DNA from: Mogibacterium sp.
GTDB lineage: Bacteria > Bacillota > Clostridia > Peptostreptococcales > Anaerovoracaceae
DNA length: 38,994 bases
Direction of reading: 5' to 3'
Assembly (NCBI GenBank): GCA_017432075.1
Contig: JAFRJV010000109.1
Span: 1-38,994, forward strand
Made by a program: the position numbers and the translations under genes. Positions 24,165 to 32,376 of the stretch are shown here, piece after piece. The notes under the pieces were generated by a model. It made no database searches, was not told where the DNA came from, and worked only from the letters and a program-made list of their open reading frames with translations. Positions within the stretch are counted from its first letter, which is position 1; each line of letters opens with the position of its first letter.

Positions 24165-25235
24165 ATGGCAAAGTATCTTGAGCCAAAGATCAACTATGAC
24201 CTTTATAACAAGGACGTCGTAAGAACGATCGAGGCACATACAGAGGGCGAGTACTGCAGAGTCGCTCTCGACTGCCCGGATGTACCGGGATCAACCATGA
24301 TAAACAAAAAGCATTATCTCGAGAGACACTATGATCATCTGAGAACAATGCTTATGTTTGAGCCACGCGGACACCACGACATGTTTGGAGCTTTCCTTTG
24401 TGAGCCGATCAACCCTGAAGCTGATTTCGGTATCTTCTTCATGGACGGCGGCGGATACCTCAACATGTGCGGACACTGCACCATCGGAGCTGTTACAGCT
24501 ATCCTCGAGGGCGGCCTCATGGCTATGAACGAGCCTATCACTCACGTTACTCTCGAAGCTCCTGCAGGACTCATCAGAACTACAGCGACATGCAAGAACG
24601 GCAAGGTAACAGGCGTTACACTGACAAACGTTCCTGCATTTGTTTACAAAGAAGACCTCGAGCTCGAGTATCAGGGCAAGAAAGTCGTATACGACATCTG
24701 CTTCGGCGGTTCCTTCTTTGCTCTCGTAGATACAGAAAAGAACTTCGGACTCAAGGTTGGCGTTGACACAGCCAAGTTCCTTACAGAGTTTTCAAGCTTC
24801 GCTCTTCAGGAGATCAACAAAACTATCCCGATCCAGCATCCTGAACTCGACATTACATCAGTTGACCTCATCGAGAACTACTGCACAACGGACATCGACT
24901 TCAAGGAGACTTGCCCGGAAGCAAAGTTCGCTCTTAAAAACCTCGTAGTATTCGGCGAATTCGAAAATCCTCAGCTCGACAGATCACCTTGCGGCACAGG
25001 TACTTCAGCTAAGCTGTCCTGGCTCTATAAGCATGGTGAGCTCGGTGTTGGTGATTGCTTCGTTTACGAATCGTTCATCGGAACAAGATTCATCGGAAAA
25101 ATCGCTTCCGAAGGTCCAAAGGTTGGTGAATTCGACACCATCATCCCACAGGTCACAGGCGCTGCATACCTCTGCGGCGAAGCTAAATGGTTCATGGATG
25201 ATGATGACCACATGACAAAGGGCTTCTCGATCTAG
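24165..25235 (+). CDS. prdF: Proline racemase
   Basis: 356 residues. This cofactor-independent racemase interconverts L- and D-proline and supplies the D-proline used by PrdA/PrdB. The two catalytic cysteines are in place: C102 in MCGHCTIG and C276 in SPCGTGTSAK. The substrate loop EAHTEGEYCRV near residue 23 is also family-typical. It faces the prd reductase operon across a shared 326-base spacer and ends at a strong terminator. Codon choice is strongly biased to ATC, CTC and GGC, as expected for a highly expressed gene. Confidence 0.95.
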   Translation: MAKYLEPKINYDLYNKDVVRTIEAHTEGEYCRVALDCPDVPGSTMINKKHYLERHYDHLRTMLMFEPRGHHDMFGAFLCEPINPEADFGIFFMDGGGYLNMCGHCTIGAVTAILEGGLMAMNEPITHVTLEAPAGLIRTTATCKNGKVTGVTLTNVPAFVYKEDLELEYQGKKVVYDICFGGSFFALVDTEKNFGLKVGVDTAKFLTEFSSFALQEINKTIPIQHPELDITSVDLIENYCTTDIDFKETCPEAKFALKNLVVFGEFENPQLDRSPCGTGTSAKLSWLYKHGELGVGDCFVYESFIGTRFIGKIASEGPKVGEFDTIIPQVTGAAYLCGEAKWFMDDDDHMTKGFSI

Positions 25236-25261
25236 TTGATCGCTTTACACATGTAAAACCT

Positions 25262-25292
25262 AAGGCCGGCAGAAATGCCGGCCTTTTGCTTC
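25262..25292 (+). terminator. Terminator of prdF
   Basis: A perfect 10-bp stem, AAGGCCGGCA (25262-25271 with 25276-25285), with a GAAA loop and a T-rich tail (CCTTTTGCTT). Confidence 0.92.
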
Positions 25293-25323
25293 ACCTAATC
25301 TGTTGAAAAACAGACTTCAGATA

Positions 25324-25352
25324 TTGACATTTGTCCTTCTTCGTTGTAACAT
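25324..25352 (+). promoter_or_regulatory. Promoter of the tRNA-Arg gene
   Basis: -35 TTGACA (25324-25329), a 17-base spacer and -10 TAACAT (25347-25352), about 20 bases before the mature tRNA 5' end. Confidence 0.65.
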
Positions 25353-25373
25353 TTGACAGTCGCGAAAAGATAT

Positions 25374-25449
25374 GCGCGCGTAGCTCAGTGGATAGAGTGG
25401 CTGACTACGAATCAGTAGGTCGCGGGTTCGAATCCCTCCGCGCGCACCA
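25374..25449 (+). tRNA. tRNA-Arg(ACG)
   Basis: 76 bases with encoded CCA (25447-25449). Acceptor arms GCGCGCG/CGCGCGC pair fully. The D-arm is TAGCTCAGTGGATAGAG. The anticodon loop is CTACGAA with anticodon ACG at 25407-25409. The T-loop is TTCGAAT, with one C-U mismatch in its stem. The wobble A is probably edited to inosine, as for tRNA-Arg(ACG) in other bacteria. Confidence 0.97.
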
Positions 25450-25492
25450 TAAGAGCCTTGGAATCACACGATTCTAAGGCTCTTATTCTTTT
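25450..25492 (+). terminator. Terminator of the tRNA-Arg transcript
   Basis: A 16-bp stem with one internal mismatch, starting TAAGAGCCTT right after the CCA (25450-25465 with 25470-25485), then TTCTTTTCC. The following 25493-25594 holds only an AAAACTATAGTTTT palindrome (25506-25519) and no gene. Confidence 0.9.
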
Positions 25493-25594
25493 CCTGATTA
25501 GGCGAAAAACTATAGTTTTATCACTTTTTTATCACTATTAATTTGGATTTGATGATACGTAGCTGGGTTCATATCAAAATAGTTGTGGTTCTGT

Positions 25595-26509
25595 TCATAG
25601 ACTATCAGCCGCATTAAAAGCCTTTTTGTTCATATTATGTATCACTACACCTGTCAATATCAGTATTGCTCCAATAATACTGTTTATTCTGAACGGCTCA
25701 GCGAGTACGACAGTTCCCAGAACTGCCGTAGTAAGCGGATTAAGTGCTGTCAGAACACCTGCTGTTTCTGAAGATATAGTTCTCTGTGCCACCGGCTGCA
25801 TGGCGAATCCAAAACTCGAACAAATAACAGCCAGCATCAGAAGCAAGCCCCATTCAGCCGGAGTCTTGGGAAGATGCGGGCTTTCCGCCGCGACCGATCC
25901 GATCATTCCAAAAAGACCCATGAAGCCCACATACAGGATCCCAACCACGAATGCATCACATTTTTTTGACTCTCTGTCTGTCACTATTATCGCTCCGGTA
26001 TACAACAGTGCGGCGATCATGCACAGTATTTCTCCGATGCCTATCCTGCCGCTCATATCACCCATAGCAATTGATCCAACACCTGCAAGGCAAAGGATCG
26101 CGCTCACGATCGTGATCCTGCCTGGCCTTCTCCAAAGCAATACTGCTTCAAACAAAGGAACCAGCACTACTGCAGAATTCTCGATGAAAGACGCAGTTGA
26201 TGTCGTTGTGTGCTTCAGACCGTTCAGTTCCAGAGTCATTATCATGAAATACATCAGTCCAAGCAAAGCCCCTGCCCTCAGATTCCGATGATCGTCTTTG
26301 ACAGCTGTGATGACTCTGCGGCCGAATAAAGCAAACAAGATAAGGAACGCAGTCAGAGATCTGACTCCCAGAAGATTAAGCGGCTCCATCGTCTGCAAAA
26401 GCATTTTTGAGAAAATGAACGACGACCCTCTGGCGACAGCCACCGCTGCCATCAGAAGTATCGCCGCTCGCATTGTTAATTTCTTTTTCTGACTGTTCCC
26501 CTCAGTCAT
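25595..26509 (-). CDS. EamA/DMT superfamily transporter
   Basis: 304 residues with about ten hydrophobic helices in two repeated halves. Each half is a typical EamA module: an RGSSFIFSKMLLQTMEPLNLLGVRSL start and, in the second, ALNPLTTAVLGTVVLAEPFRINSIIGAILILTG. Such proteins export amino acids or metabolites. It is the last gene of the operon with the class I aminotransferase and the three RraA-like genes, 18 bases after the nearest of them, so it probably moves a substrate or product of that pathway. Confidence 0.9.
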   Translation of the reverse strand: MTEGNSQKKKLTMRAAILLMAAVAVARGSSFIFSKMLLQTMEPLNLLGVRSLTAFLILFALFGRRVITAVKDDHRNLRAGALLGLMYFMIMTLELNGLKHTTTSTASFIENSAVVLVPLFEAVLLWRRPGRITIVSAILCLAGVGSIAMGDMSGRIGIGEILCMIAALLYTGAIIVTDRESKKCDAFVVGILYVGFMGLFGMIGSVAAESPHLPKTPAEWGLLLMLAVICSSFGFAMQPVAQRTISSETAGVLTALNPLTTAVLGTVVLAEPFRINSIIGAILILTGVVIHNMNKKAFNAADSL

Positions 26510-26527
26510 GTATTTTCTCCGGATCGA

Positions 26528-27202
26528 TCAATCCTCAGGTGTCTGCAGCTTGTGATATCCGGTCTGCTGTCTCGCCTCTTTGAGAGTCACTCCCGCTTCG
26601 ATCTTAGCCATGATCTGCTGCTCGACAGCTTCGATCTCGAGAGCGACCTTGAGTACCTCCTCTGCCCTTTTGAATGGAACTACTACGACGCCGGTGTTAT
26701 CCGCACATATCAGATCTCCAGGACATACCTGCACGCCGGAGATGCTTACAGGCTCGTTGATGTGATCTACATAGACTCTGTCCTTGCCTGTAACCATGTA
26801 GATGCTCTTGCTGAAGATAGGATATTTGAGCTTACGGATAACATTGATGTCTCTGCACACGCCGTCTATTACTGTGCCGGCGATCCCGTGCTTTGTGGCA
26901 TAATAGCTCATTATGTCTCCCCAGACCGTGCAGTCAAGGCGGCCGTTATTATCGATAACGGCAACTTCGCCAGGCAGTATATCGTCTATGAAGTCTCCTA
27001 CGGTTCCCTTCACTTCCTCACCGCATGGTGCATAGTGTATGGTGAATGCCTGTCCGCAGATATAAGTATCAGGAACGACAGGGTGGATCCCCAGGCAGCC
27101 GCCTGTGATGCGCAGCTTGTCCATAGCGTCCGAGATGCTCGGTGTGTCAAGCTTGCTGAATGCTTCGATTATTTCTTTAGGTAATGTCAGTTCAGGTTTC
27201 AT
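26528..27202 (-). CDS. RraA-like protein, paralogue 1 (HMG/oxaloacetate aldolase fold)
   Basis: 224 residues. SISDAMDKLRITGG near the start, the core DNNGRLDCTVWGDIM (84-98) and the signature VIDGVCRDI with R117-D118 identify the RraA / 4-hydroxy-4-methyl-2-oxoglutarate aldolase fold. In enzyme members the R-D pair and nearby acids bind a divalent metal and pyruvate enolate. E. coli RraA has the same fold but binds RNase E; the metabolic setting here favours an aldolase or decarboxylase. It is one of three unlike paralogues in a row. The substrate is unknown. Confidence 0.88.
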   Translation of the reverse strand: MKPELTLPKEIIEAFSKLDTPSISDAMDKLRITGGCLGIHPVVPDTYICGQAFTIHYAPCGEEVKGTVGDFIDDILPGEVAVIDNNGRLDCTVWGDIMSYYATKHGIAGTVIDGVCRDINVIRKLKYPIFSKSIYMVTGKDRVYVDHINEPVSISGVQVCPGDLICADNTGVVVVPFKRAEEVLKVALEIEAVEQQIMAKIEAGVTLKEARQQTGYHKLQTPED

Positions 27203-27255
27203 AGCCTATTCCTTTCTATCTTCAGAGTCCGTTTCACTGAGAGTGTTTTTTTGAT

Positions 27256-27900
27256 CTATTTGTCTGAAAGCTTCTCTTCTACAAGCTTGTCAAATCCATA
27301 CACTTCCATAGTGCTCATTCCTGCAAGTAGTTTTTCCCGTACTTCTATTTCGTAGTCATACTTCTTCAGGGCTTTTGCGAAGATCTCGTCTTCATTCTCC
27401 TGTGGGATAACTACTACGCCGTCGCAGTCACCATAGATGATGTCTCCCGGTCTGACTGTCACTCCACCGCATACCACTGGTACATAAACTCTACCAAGGC
27501 TTTCCTTGACCGTGCCTCTCGGATTGAACGCCTTGACGAACACCGGGAGGCCAAGTTCCCTGATATCTTCGGAGTCGCGGCAGCTGCCGTCGATCACTAC
27601 TCCTGCAATACCCTTTACCTTACATGCCGTCGCCATCATGTCGCCGAAGTGTCCTGCTTCGGTGAATCCCTTGCAGTCAAACACAAGCACATCTCCGGCT
27701 TTAGCCATTTCCATACCCTGATGAAGCGCCAGATTATCTCCCGGGAAACACTCCACCGGCACAGCTCTGCCTATCATCTTAGACTTCGGATCTATAGGCT
27801 TGATCCTCGAATCCATGACTGAATTCCTGCCTGCTGAGTCTGCCACGTTTCCTGTAGGCAATTTCAGTAATTCTGCTCTTTTGTTTTCTGTAAGTACCAT
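27256..27900 (-). CDS. RraA-like protein, paralogue 2 (divergent)
   Basis: 214 residues with the same fold: GNVADSAGRNSVMDS, HFGDMMATACKVKGIAGVVIDGSCRDSEDI with the R-D pair, and VRPGDIIYGDCDGVVVIP at the C-terminal side. It differs from its neighbours in the central strand, where the NGRLD motif of the other two is replaced by CKGFTEAGH, so the substrate pocket is likely to be different. It sits 22 bases after paralogue 3 and 53 before paralogue 1. An aldolase or decarboxylase role, or a structural partner of the other two, would fit. Confidence 0.87.
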   Translation of the reverse strand: MVLTENKRAELLKLPTGNVADSAGRNSVMDSRIKPIDPKSKMIGRAVPVECFPGDNLALHQGMEMAKAGDVLVFDCKGFTEAGHFGDMMATACKVKGIAGVVIDGSCRDSEDIRELGLPVFVKAFNPRGTVKESLGRVYVPVVCGGVTVRPGDIIYGDCDGVVVIPQENEDEIFAKALKKYDYEIEVREKLLAGMSTMEVYGFDKLVEEKLSDK

Positions 27901-27922
27901 ATCTGTATCCTTCTTTCCGGAG

Positions 27923-28591
27923 TTACTTCTTCAGCATTTTTTCATAGTCGAATTTATCATCTGTACCAAGGATGTCACCCGTGGCGAGTATCTCTGCGAG
28001 CATCGCTTCTTCCTTGTCATAAAGTTCCTCAGCCTTGGTCAGTACTTCGTCCACATGCTCCCACGGAACTATGACTACTCCGCTCCTATCGCACATGACT
28101 ACATCACCCGGTCTCACCTGTACACCACCGAACGAGATCATCTCATTGGTACTCTGCTCCATCACTCTGCCTCGTGCAGTCGCAACCACACAGCCCCTTG
28201 CATATACAGGGAAATCTGCATCGATTATATCGTCGAGATCTCTGCAGCAGCCATCGATGACTACTCCTTTGACCTTGCGCATCTTTGCGCTGTTAGCGAG
28301 GATCCCGCCCCAGCAGGATGTATCGAGCCTGCCGCCATTATCTATAACAATGATGTCTCCCGGCTCGGAAGCTACTATGGCATTCATGCCCAGATGATGC
28401 TTGTTTTTAGTCTCGCCTGCAGCACACATCTTCATGGTGACTGCTCTTCCTACCATACGGCCCCAGCGCTCCATCATGGGACGGATGCCATAGGTCGCTC
28501 CGTGTATCCCGTAAAAGTCGCAGGCATCGCTCACATTTGTAGTCGACAGTTTCTCGAATCTCGTTCTATACTTTTCGTCAAATATGCTCAT
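27923..28591 (-). CDS. RraA-like protein, paralogue 3
   Basis: 222 residues. TTNVSDACDFYGIHGA, DNGGRLDTSCWGGIL, VVIDGCCRDLDDI and VQVRPGDVVMCDRSGVVIVP give the RraA fold with the R-D pair kept. The WGD of paralogue 1 is WGG here, a form also common in the family. There are several cysteines (C24, CAAGE, CW, GCC) not shared with the others. It is the first of the three after the aminotransferase, 12 bases from its stop, so co-translation is likely. Confidence 0.88.
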   Translation of the reverse strand: MSIFDEKYRTRFEKLSTTNVSDACDFYGIHGATYGIRPMMERWGRMVGRAVTMKMCAAGETKNKHHLGMNAIVASEPGDIIVIDNGGRLDTSCWGGILANSAKMRKVKGVVIDGCCRDLDDIIDADFPVYARGCVVATARGRVMEQSTNEMISFGGVQVRPGDVVMCDRSGVVIVPWEHVDEVLTKAEELYDKEEAMLAEILATGDILGTDDKFDYEKMLKK

Positions 28592-28603
28592 CTCAGACCT
28601 CCT

Positions 28604-29800
28604 CTATTTCAGCTTTGCCAGCGCGGCTTCTATCTTATCCATTCCTTCTTTTATCGTCTCTACTGAGACCGGATATGCGAATCTTACGGTATTCGGCGCT
28701 TCGAATGCATCTCCAGGGACTACTGCAACACCTGCTTCCCTGAGCAGATACTGGCTGAAGCCCTGCGCATCGCCGATCTTAACATTTTCATCTCCGTCAG
28801 TATAGGTCTTATCGAACCAGCAGCTTACATCAGGCATGAAGTAGAACGCTCCGTCAGGCATGCCTGCCTTGATCCCGGTTACTGCATCAAGACGCTGCTT
28901 CATATAGTCGCGTCTCTTTTCGAACGCCTGCCGCATCTCCTCGACCTCGGTATCGCATTTCTCAAGAGCTGCTATGCCTGCCCACTGTACCATGGTCGTG
29001 GAATTGCTTGTCGAATGGCCCTGGAAGGATATCATACCCTTGATGATATCTGCAGGTCCTGCTGCATAGCCGAGCCTCCAGCCCGTCATGCAATACGCCT
29101 TGGCAAATCCATTAAGTGTAATCGTTCGATCATAAGCATCCTGTGAGATGGATGCGATGCTGACATGCTTCTTATCTCCATATATCAGCTTCTCATATAT
29201 CTCATCCGAAAGGATATACATCTCATGCTCTTTGGCGAGCTCGGCCAATGCCTTCAGTTCTTCTTCGTTGTACACCGCTCCGGTAGGATTGTTCGGCGTA
29301 TTGATGATGATCGCCTTTGTCCTGTTCGTTATGGCTGCCCTGATGTTATTGATCGACAGATGATAATCCTCAGCGCTCTCTACAACGATAGGGACTGCCT
29401 CAGCAAGTTTGATCATCTCTACATAACTGACCCAGCAAGGTGCCACCACTATCACTTCATCTCCTGGATCGCAGATCGTCATTACTGCATTGAATACCGC
29501 CTGTTTGCCTCCTGTCGAAACACAGATCTGTTCAGCGGTGTAATTAAGACCGTTGTCTTTCTTGAGTTTGGCTGCGATGGCTTCTCTGAGAGGCGTGATG
29601 CCTCCGACAGCCACATATCTTGTTTTGCCTGTATCAGTCGCTTCTTTAAGGGCTTCCCTTACAGCTGCCGGTGTATCGAAATCCGGTTCTCCGACATTGA
29701 ATGAAATAACATGCTCTCCTCTTGCCTTCATTTCCGATACCATGCCGTTAAGTGTGCTTGTTGCGGATGGTGTCATTCTTTTAATTCTCTGTGAAATCAT
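28604..29800 (-). CDS. Class I/II aminotransferase (aspartate aminotransferase-like)
   Basis: 398 residues, fold type I. Residues: FNVGEPDFDTP (34-44), NTPNNPTGAVY (168-177), the PLP-binding DE-IYEKLIYG region (about 199-208) and the Schiff-base K234 in LNGFAKAYCMTGWRLGYAAG, with R242 after it. The Iγ-type layout fits aspartate/prephenate- or branched-substrate aminotransferases; the acceptor is not readable. It is the first gene of the operon leading into the three RraA-like genes, which suggests it turns an amino acid into a 2-oxo acid for cleavage. GGGAGA is the ribosome site. Confidence 0.92.
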   Translation of the reverse strand: MISQRIKRMTPSATSTLNGMVSEMKARGEHVISFNVGEPDFDTPAAVREALKEATDTGKTRYVAVGGITPLREAIAAKLKKDNGLNYTAEQICVSTGGKQAVFNAVMTICDPGDEVIVVAPCWVSYVEMIKLAEAVPIVVESAEDYHLSINNIRAAITNRTKAIIINTPNNPTGAVYNEEELKALAELAKEHEMYILSDEIYEKLIYGDKKHVSIASISQDAYDRTITLNGFAKAYCMTGWRLGYAAGPADIIKGMISFQGHSTSNSTTMVQWAGIAALEKCDTEVEEMRQAFEKRRDYMKQRLDAVTGIKAGMPDGAFYFMPDVSCWFDKTYTDGDENVKIGDAQGFSQYLLREAGVAVVPGDAFEAPNTVRFAYPVSVETIKEGMDKIEAALAKLK

Positions 29801-29855
29801 TGCTTGTCTCCCGTTTTTTACCTTATTAACTTGGCTGCACTATGTTGTGCTCACG

Positions 29856-29865
29856 TTGTCGACAA
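29856..29865. promoter_or_regulatory. Candidate GntR operator 1, upstream of the aminotransferase operon
   Basis: Perfect palindrome TTGTCGACAA, 56 bases before the aminotransferase ATG. The same ten bases occur before the regulator and before the transporter gene. I could not pick a convincing -35/-10 pair for this operon. Confidence 0.75.
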
Positions 29866-29875
29866 TTATTTTTTC

Positions 29876-29909
29876 CGGCTTCGGTTGTACCATTCCGAAG
29901 CCGTTTTTT
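29876..29909 (+). terminator. Plus-strand-only intrinsic terminator
   Basis: A 9-bp stem, CGGCTTCGG/CCGAAGCCG (29876-29884 with 29895-29903), followed by TTTTTTG on the plus strand. On the minus strand both sides are A-rich, so it cannot end gntR transcription. No plus-strand gene lies before it. Confidence 0.7.
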
Positions 29910-29946
29910 GACTTTGTTCAATTGTTACTTTGAATCATCCTAACAT

Positions 29947-30579
29947 TCAGAATGAACGCCTGGAAACCTCTATTGCCGTATCTCCTACAGAAGACAGATG
30001 CTGTCTGAGTGCCTCCTCTGCCTTGGCTTCATCGCCATCAATTATCGCATCTATTATGGCACTATGTTCCCTCAGTGACTTTTCACTGCGGCTCACGCCT
30101 TTAGCGCTTATCCTTCTGACACGCTCGCACTGCGAATTTAGATTTCCTGCAAAACTCCGGATCCTTGGACTGCTTGCGCTATCCACTATCATTCCATGCA
30201 GTTTTCTGTCCGCAGTGTGGAAGAGCTGCCAATCATTCTTTTCATATGCTTCCTCAAAATCCTTCTTTATATATTGGAGCTCTGTTCTGTCCAGTCTGCT
30301 GAATCCCTTTCTGAGGCACCAGCACTCTATCATCGATCTTAGTTCATATATCTCATCGACATCTGAAGGCGACACCTGTGAGACAAAACTCCCTCTGTCC
30401 GGATAACTGATTATGAGGCCTTCTCTCTCAAGCTCTCTCATTGCCTCCCTCAGAGGAGTCCTCGATATCCCCAGATCCTTTGCTACAGCTATCTCTGAAA
30501 TAGGAGTGCCAGGCTTAAGCTCATCAGCAAGAATCGCCTCTTTTAAGTAATGATATGCAACATCCTTTTTACTACTCAT
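29947..30579 (-). CDS. GntR family regulator, FadR/FCD subfamily
   Basis: 210 residues. The N-terminal winged helix contains the classic ISEIAVAKDLGISRTPLREAMRELEREGLI. The FCD ligand domain keeps the metal-binding acid and histidines (FHTADRKLHGMI, SLREHSAIID, ALRQHLSS), so the effector is probably a small carboxylate. The start at 30579 lies 6 bases after GGAGG; an adjacent ATG at 30582 is possible. It sits between two divergent gene sets and has TTGTCGACAA in its own leader, so it is likely to regulate itself and both operons. Confidence 0.93.
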   Translation of the reverse strand: MSSKKDVAYHYLKEAILADELKPGTPISEIAVAKDLGISRTPLREAMRELEREGLIISYPDRGSFVSQVSPSDVDEIYELRSMIECWCLRKGFSRLDRTELQYIKKDFEEAYEKNDWQLFHTADRKLHGMIVDSASSPRIRSFAGNLNSQCERVRRISAKGVSRSEKSLREHSAIIDAIIDGDEAKAEEALRQHLSSVGDTAIEVSRRSF

Positions 30580-30593
30580 CATCCGCCTCCACA

Positions 30594-30650
30594 TTGTCGA
30601 CAATTTGAATACATCTGTTATTATGATACTGTATTTTTTTCGTATGTCAA
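30594..30650 (-). promoter_or_regulatory. gntR promoter with candidate operator 2
   Basis: Minus strand -35 TTGACA (30650-30645), a 16-base spacer and -10 TATCAT (30628-30623), with +1 near 30616. The palindrome TTGTCGACAA (30603-30594) lies at about +13 to +22, a position suited to repression. Confidence 0.8.
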
Positions 30651-30737
30651 GTCATTTTTTCATTTTGATCTATTAATCGATGGCAATTTTATGATCAATG
30701 ATAAAAGAAAAAACATATTGTTTTTAGTTTTTGGGTA

Positions 30738-30791
30738 TTGCCTTTGAAAAAAACGTATAGTACAATCCAGTTGTTCGCAGATTGTCGACAA
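30738..30791 (+). promoter_or_regulatory. Transporter-operon promoter with candidate operator 3
   Basis: -35 TTGCCT (30738-30743), a 17-base spacer and -10 TACAAT (30761-30766), with +1 near 30773. TTGTCGACAA (30782-30791) lies at about +9 to +18, the same arrangement as at gntR. A small GCCTGC/GCAGGC stem follows in the leader. Confidence 0.8.
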
Positions 30792-30872
30792 CATGTGAAC
30801 AACTGCTATCCACTGAGGGCCTGCCCTGCAGGCAAGTACCACCTCACATAATAATAAGGAAAGGTGAAAAAA

Positions 30873-32267
30873 ATGAGCAACAATCAAAAGCAACACAAAG
30901 TCCAGTTTTATCTGGGTGATATCGGAGCAATAATCCCTTTTGTGGTTATGCTCGTCATACTTGTCGCACTTGTAATATCAGGCCATAAATCTGCACAGAA
31001 CTATTGGACAGCAGCATTTTCCGGAATCGTAGTTGCATATCTTCTCTGCAAAGACAAGCACGAATTCAATTCAATGATGTTCCGCTCACTTCAGGATAAG
31101 ATGTTTGCCCCACTGTTCCTGACATTTATCTTCTCAGGAATCTTTAGTAAATCACTAACCATTGGCGGTCTGGCCAAGGGAATCCTGTGGGCTGCTACAA
31201 AAATCGGTGTCGGTCCGGCATTCTTCCCTGCCGCAATGTTTATTATAGGATGTATTCTTTCCACCTCGATGGGAACATCCAGCGGTACTATTGTAGCAAT
31301 GGTCCCTATCTTTCTCCCTACTGCAGTTGCTCTAGGCTGTAATCCTGTTGTAACGATAGGTGCAATCGTAAGCGGAGCATATTTCGGAGATAATCTTGCT
31401 CCTATTTCTGACACAACGATCGCTTCAGCAGGTACACAGGGAATCTCTGTTGGTGAATGTGTGCGTACAAGACTTAAATACTCTATTTCAGCTGGATTAC
31501 TGACACTTATAGTCCTTGTATTCTTCGGCTTTACCAAACAGGTAGATCCTATGATCATCGAGTCAGTAGCGGAAACCAATCCTACCAGCCTGATTCTGAT
31601 CATTGCTCCTATCCTGCTCATCATACTTGTAGTAAAAGGAGTTGATCTTATTCCTGCACTGCTGATCGCTACAATCACATCAATAGTGCTCGGACTTGTC
31701 ACCGGTCTCATAACTCTTGAAAATGTTTATGATGTTGAAGGTATAGTTGCAACAGGTACAACATCGATGATCGGTATCATGATGCTTACCACGTTCACAT
31801 TCCTGCTCAATCGCTGTATAACCGAGTCTGGTGCAATGGACAACATGATAGGTAAACTCGCTGGACTTGCCAAAACACCTCGTTCTACGGAGCTGCTGCT
31901 TATTGCGATCTGCGCACTCATCGTAATTATGGTACCGTCCAACTCAACTGCTATCGTAGTAGCTGCACCGTTCGCTTACAGACTTATCAAAGCGCAGAAC
32001 ATGGAAAAGACACGCGGCTCAAATATTATGGATGGCATCTGTGTATCTGTCTCCGGACTTATCCCTTATGGAGCAGGTGTTCTGACAGCACACAGTCTGG
32101 CGATCTCCTGTGGAGTTATGCCTGAGACTTTCAGCCCTATTGATTTCATTCCATTCAACATATACAACATACTTCTGATCTGCGTGTTCATATTCGCAGG
32201 AATCACAGGCTGGGGTCGTAAGTTCACTGACCGCAGCAAAGATGATGATCAGATAGAAGCTGCATAG
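30873..32267 (+). CDS. NhaC-family Na+/H+ antiporter-like transporter
   Basis: 464 residues with about 11-12 hydrophobic helices. The family motifs are GCILSTSMGTSSGTIVAMVPIFLPTAVALG and SGAYFGDNLAPISDTTIASAG (the GDNxxPISDT signature), and near the end SGLIPYGAGVLTAH. NhaC-type carriers exchange Na+ and H+, and some members carry organic acids or amino acids coupled to ions. First in an operon with a PLP enzyme and an amidohydrolase, it may import their substrate. The start at 30873 follows AAGGAAAGG; a GTG at 30864 is in frame but lies in the ribosome site. Confidence 0.9.
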   Translation: MSNNQKQHKVQFYLGDIGAIIPFVVMLVILVALVISGHKSAQNYWTAAFSGIVVAYLLCKDKHEFNSMMFRSLQDKMFAPLFLTFIFSGIFSKSLTIGGLAKGILWAATKIGVGPAFFPAAMFIIGCILSTSMGTSSGTIVAMVPIFLPTAVALGCNPVVTIGAIVSGAYFGDNLAPISDTTIASAGTQGISVGECVRTRLKYSISAGLLTLIVLVFFGFTKQVDPMIIESVAETNPTSLILIIAPILLIILVVKGVDLIPALLIATITSIVLGLVTGLITLENVYDVEGIVATGTTSMIGIMMLTTFTFLLNRCITESGAMDNMIGKLAGLAKTPRSTELLLIAICALIVIMVPSNSTAIVVAAPFAYRLIKAQNMEKTRGSNIMDGICVSVSGLIPYGAGVLTAHSLAISCGVMPETFSPIDFIPFNIYNILLICVFIFAGITGWGRKFTDRSKDDDQIEAA

Positions 32268-32287
32268 CATTACACAATAGATTCTAT

Positions 32288-32324
32288 ATGGCGACTCGTC
32301 TATAACCTCCGGACGGGTCGCCAT
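32288..32324 (+). terminator. Hairpin between the transporter and the class V PLP gene
   Basis: A 13-bp stem with one G-T pair, ATGGCGACTCGTC (32288-32300) against 32312-32324, loop 11. It has no real T-run after it, so it is more likely a weak terminator, attenuator or processing site than a full stop. Confidence 0.55.
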
Positions 32325-32376
32325 GCAGGTATAATCGTTATTTAATATGTACATTTTCGAAGGAGCTACTTAAGAT

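Noticed and set aside
25493-25594. Phage attachment site next to tRNA-Arg
   Set aside because: Only a short AT-rich palindrome and a repeated TATCACT are seen. I found no copy of the tRNA 3' end elsewhere in the window.
26528-28591. RraA as RNase E inhibitors
   Set aside because: Three copies sit in an operon with an aminotransferase and a transporter, which points to metabolism. Fold alone cannot exclude the regulatory role.
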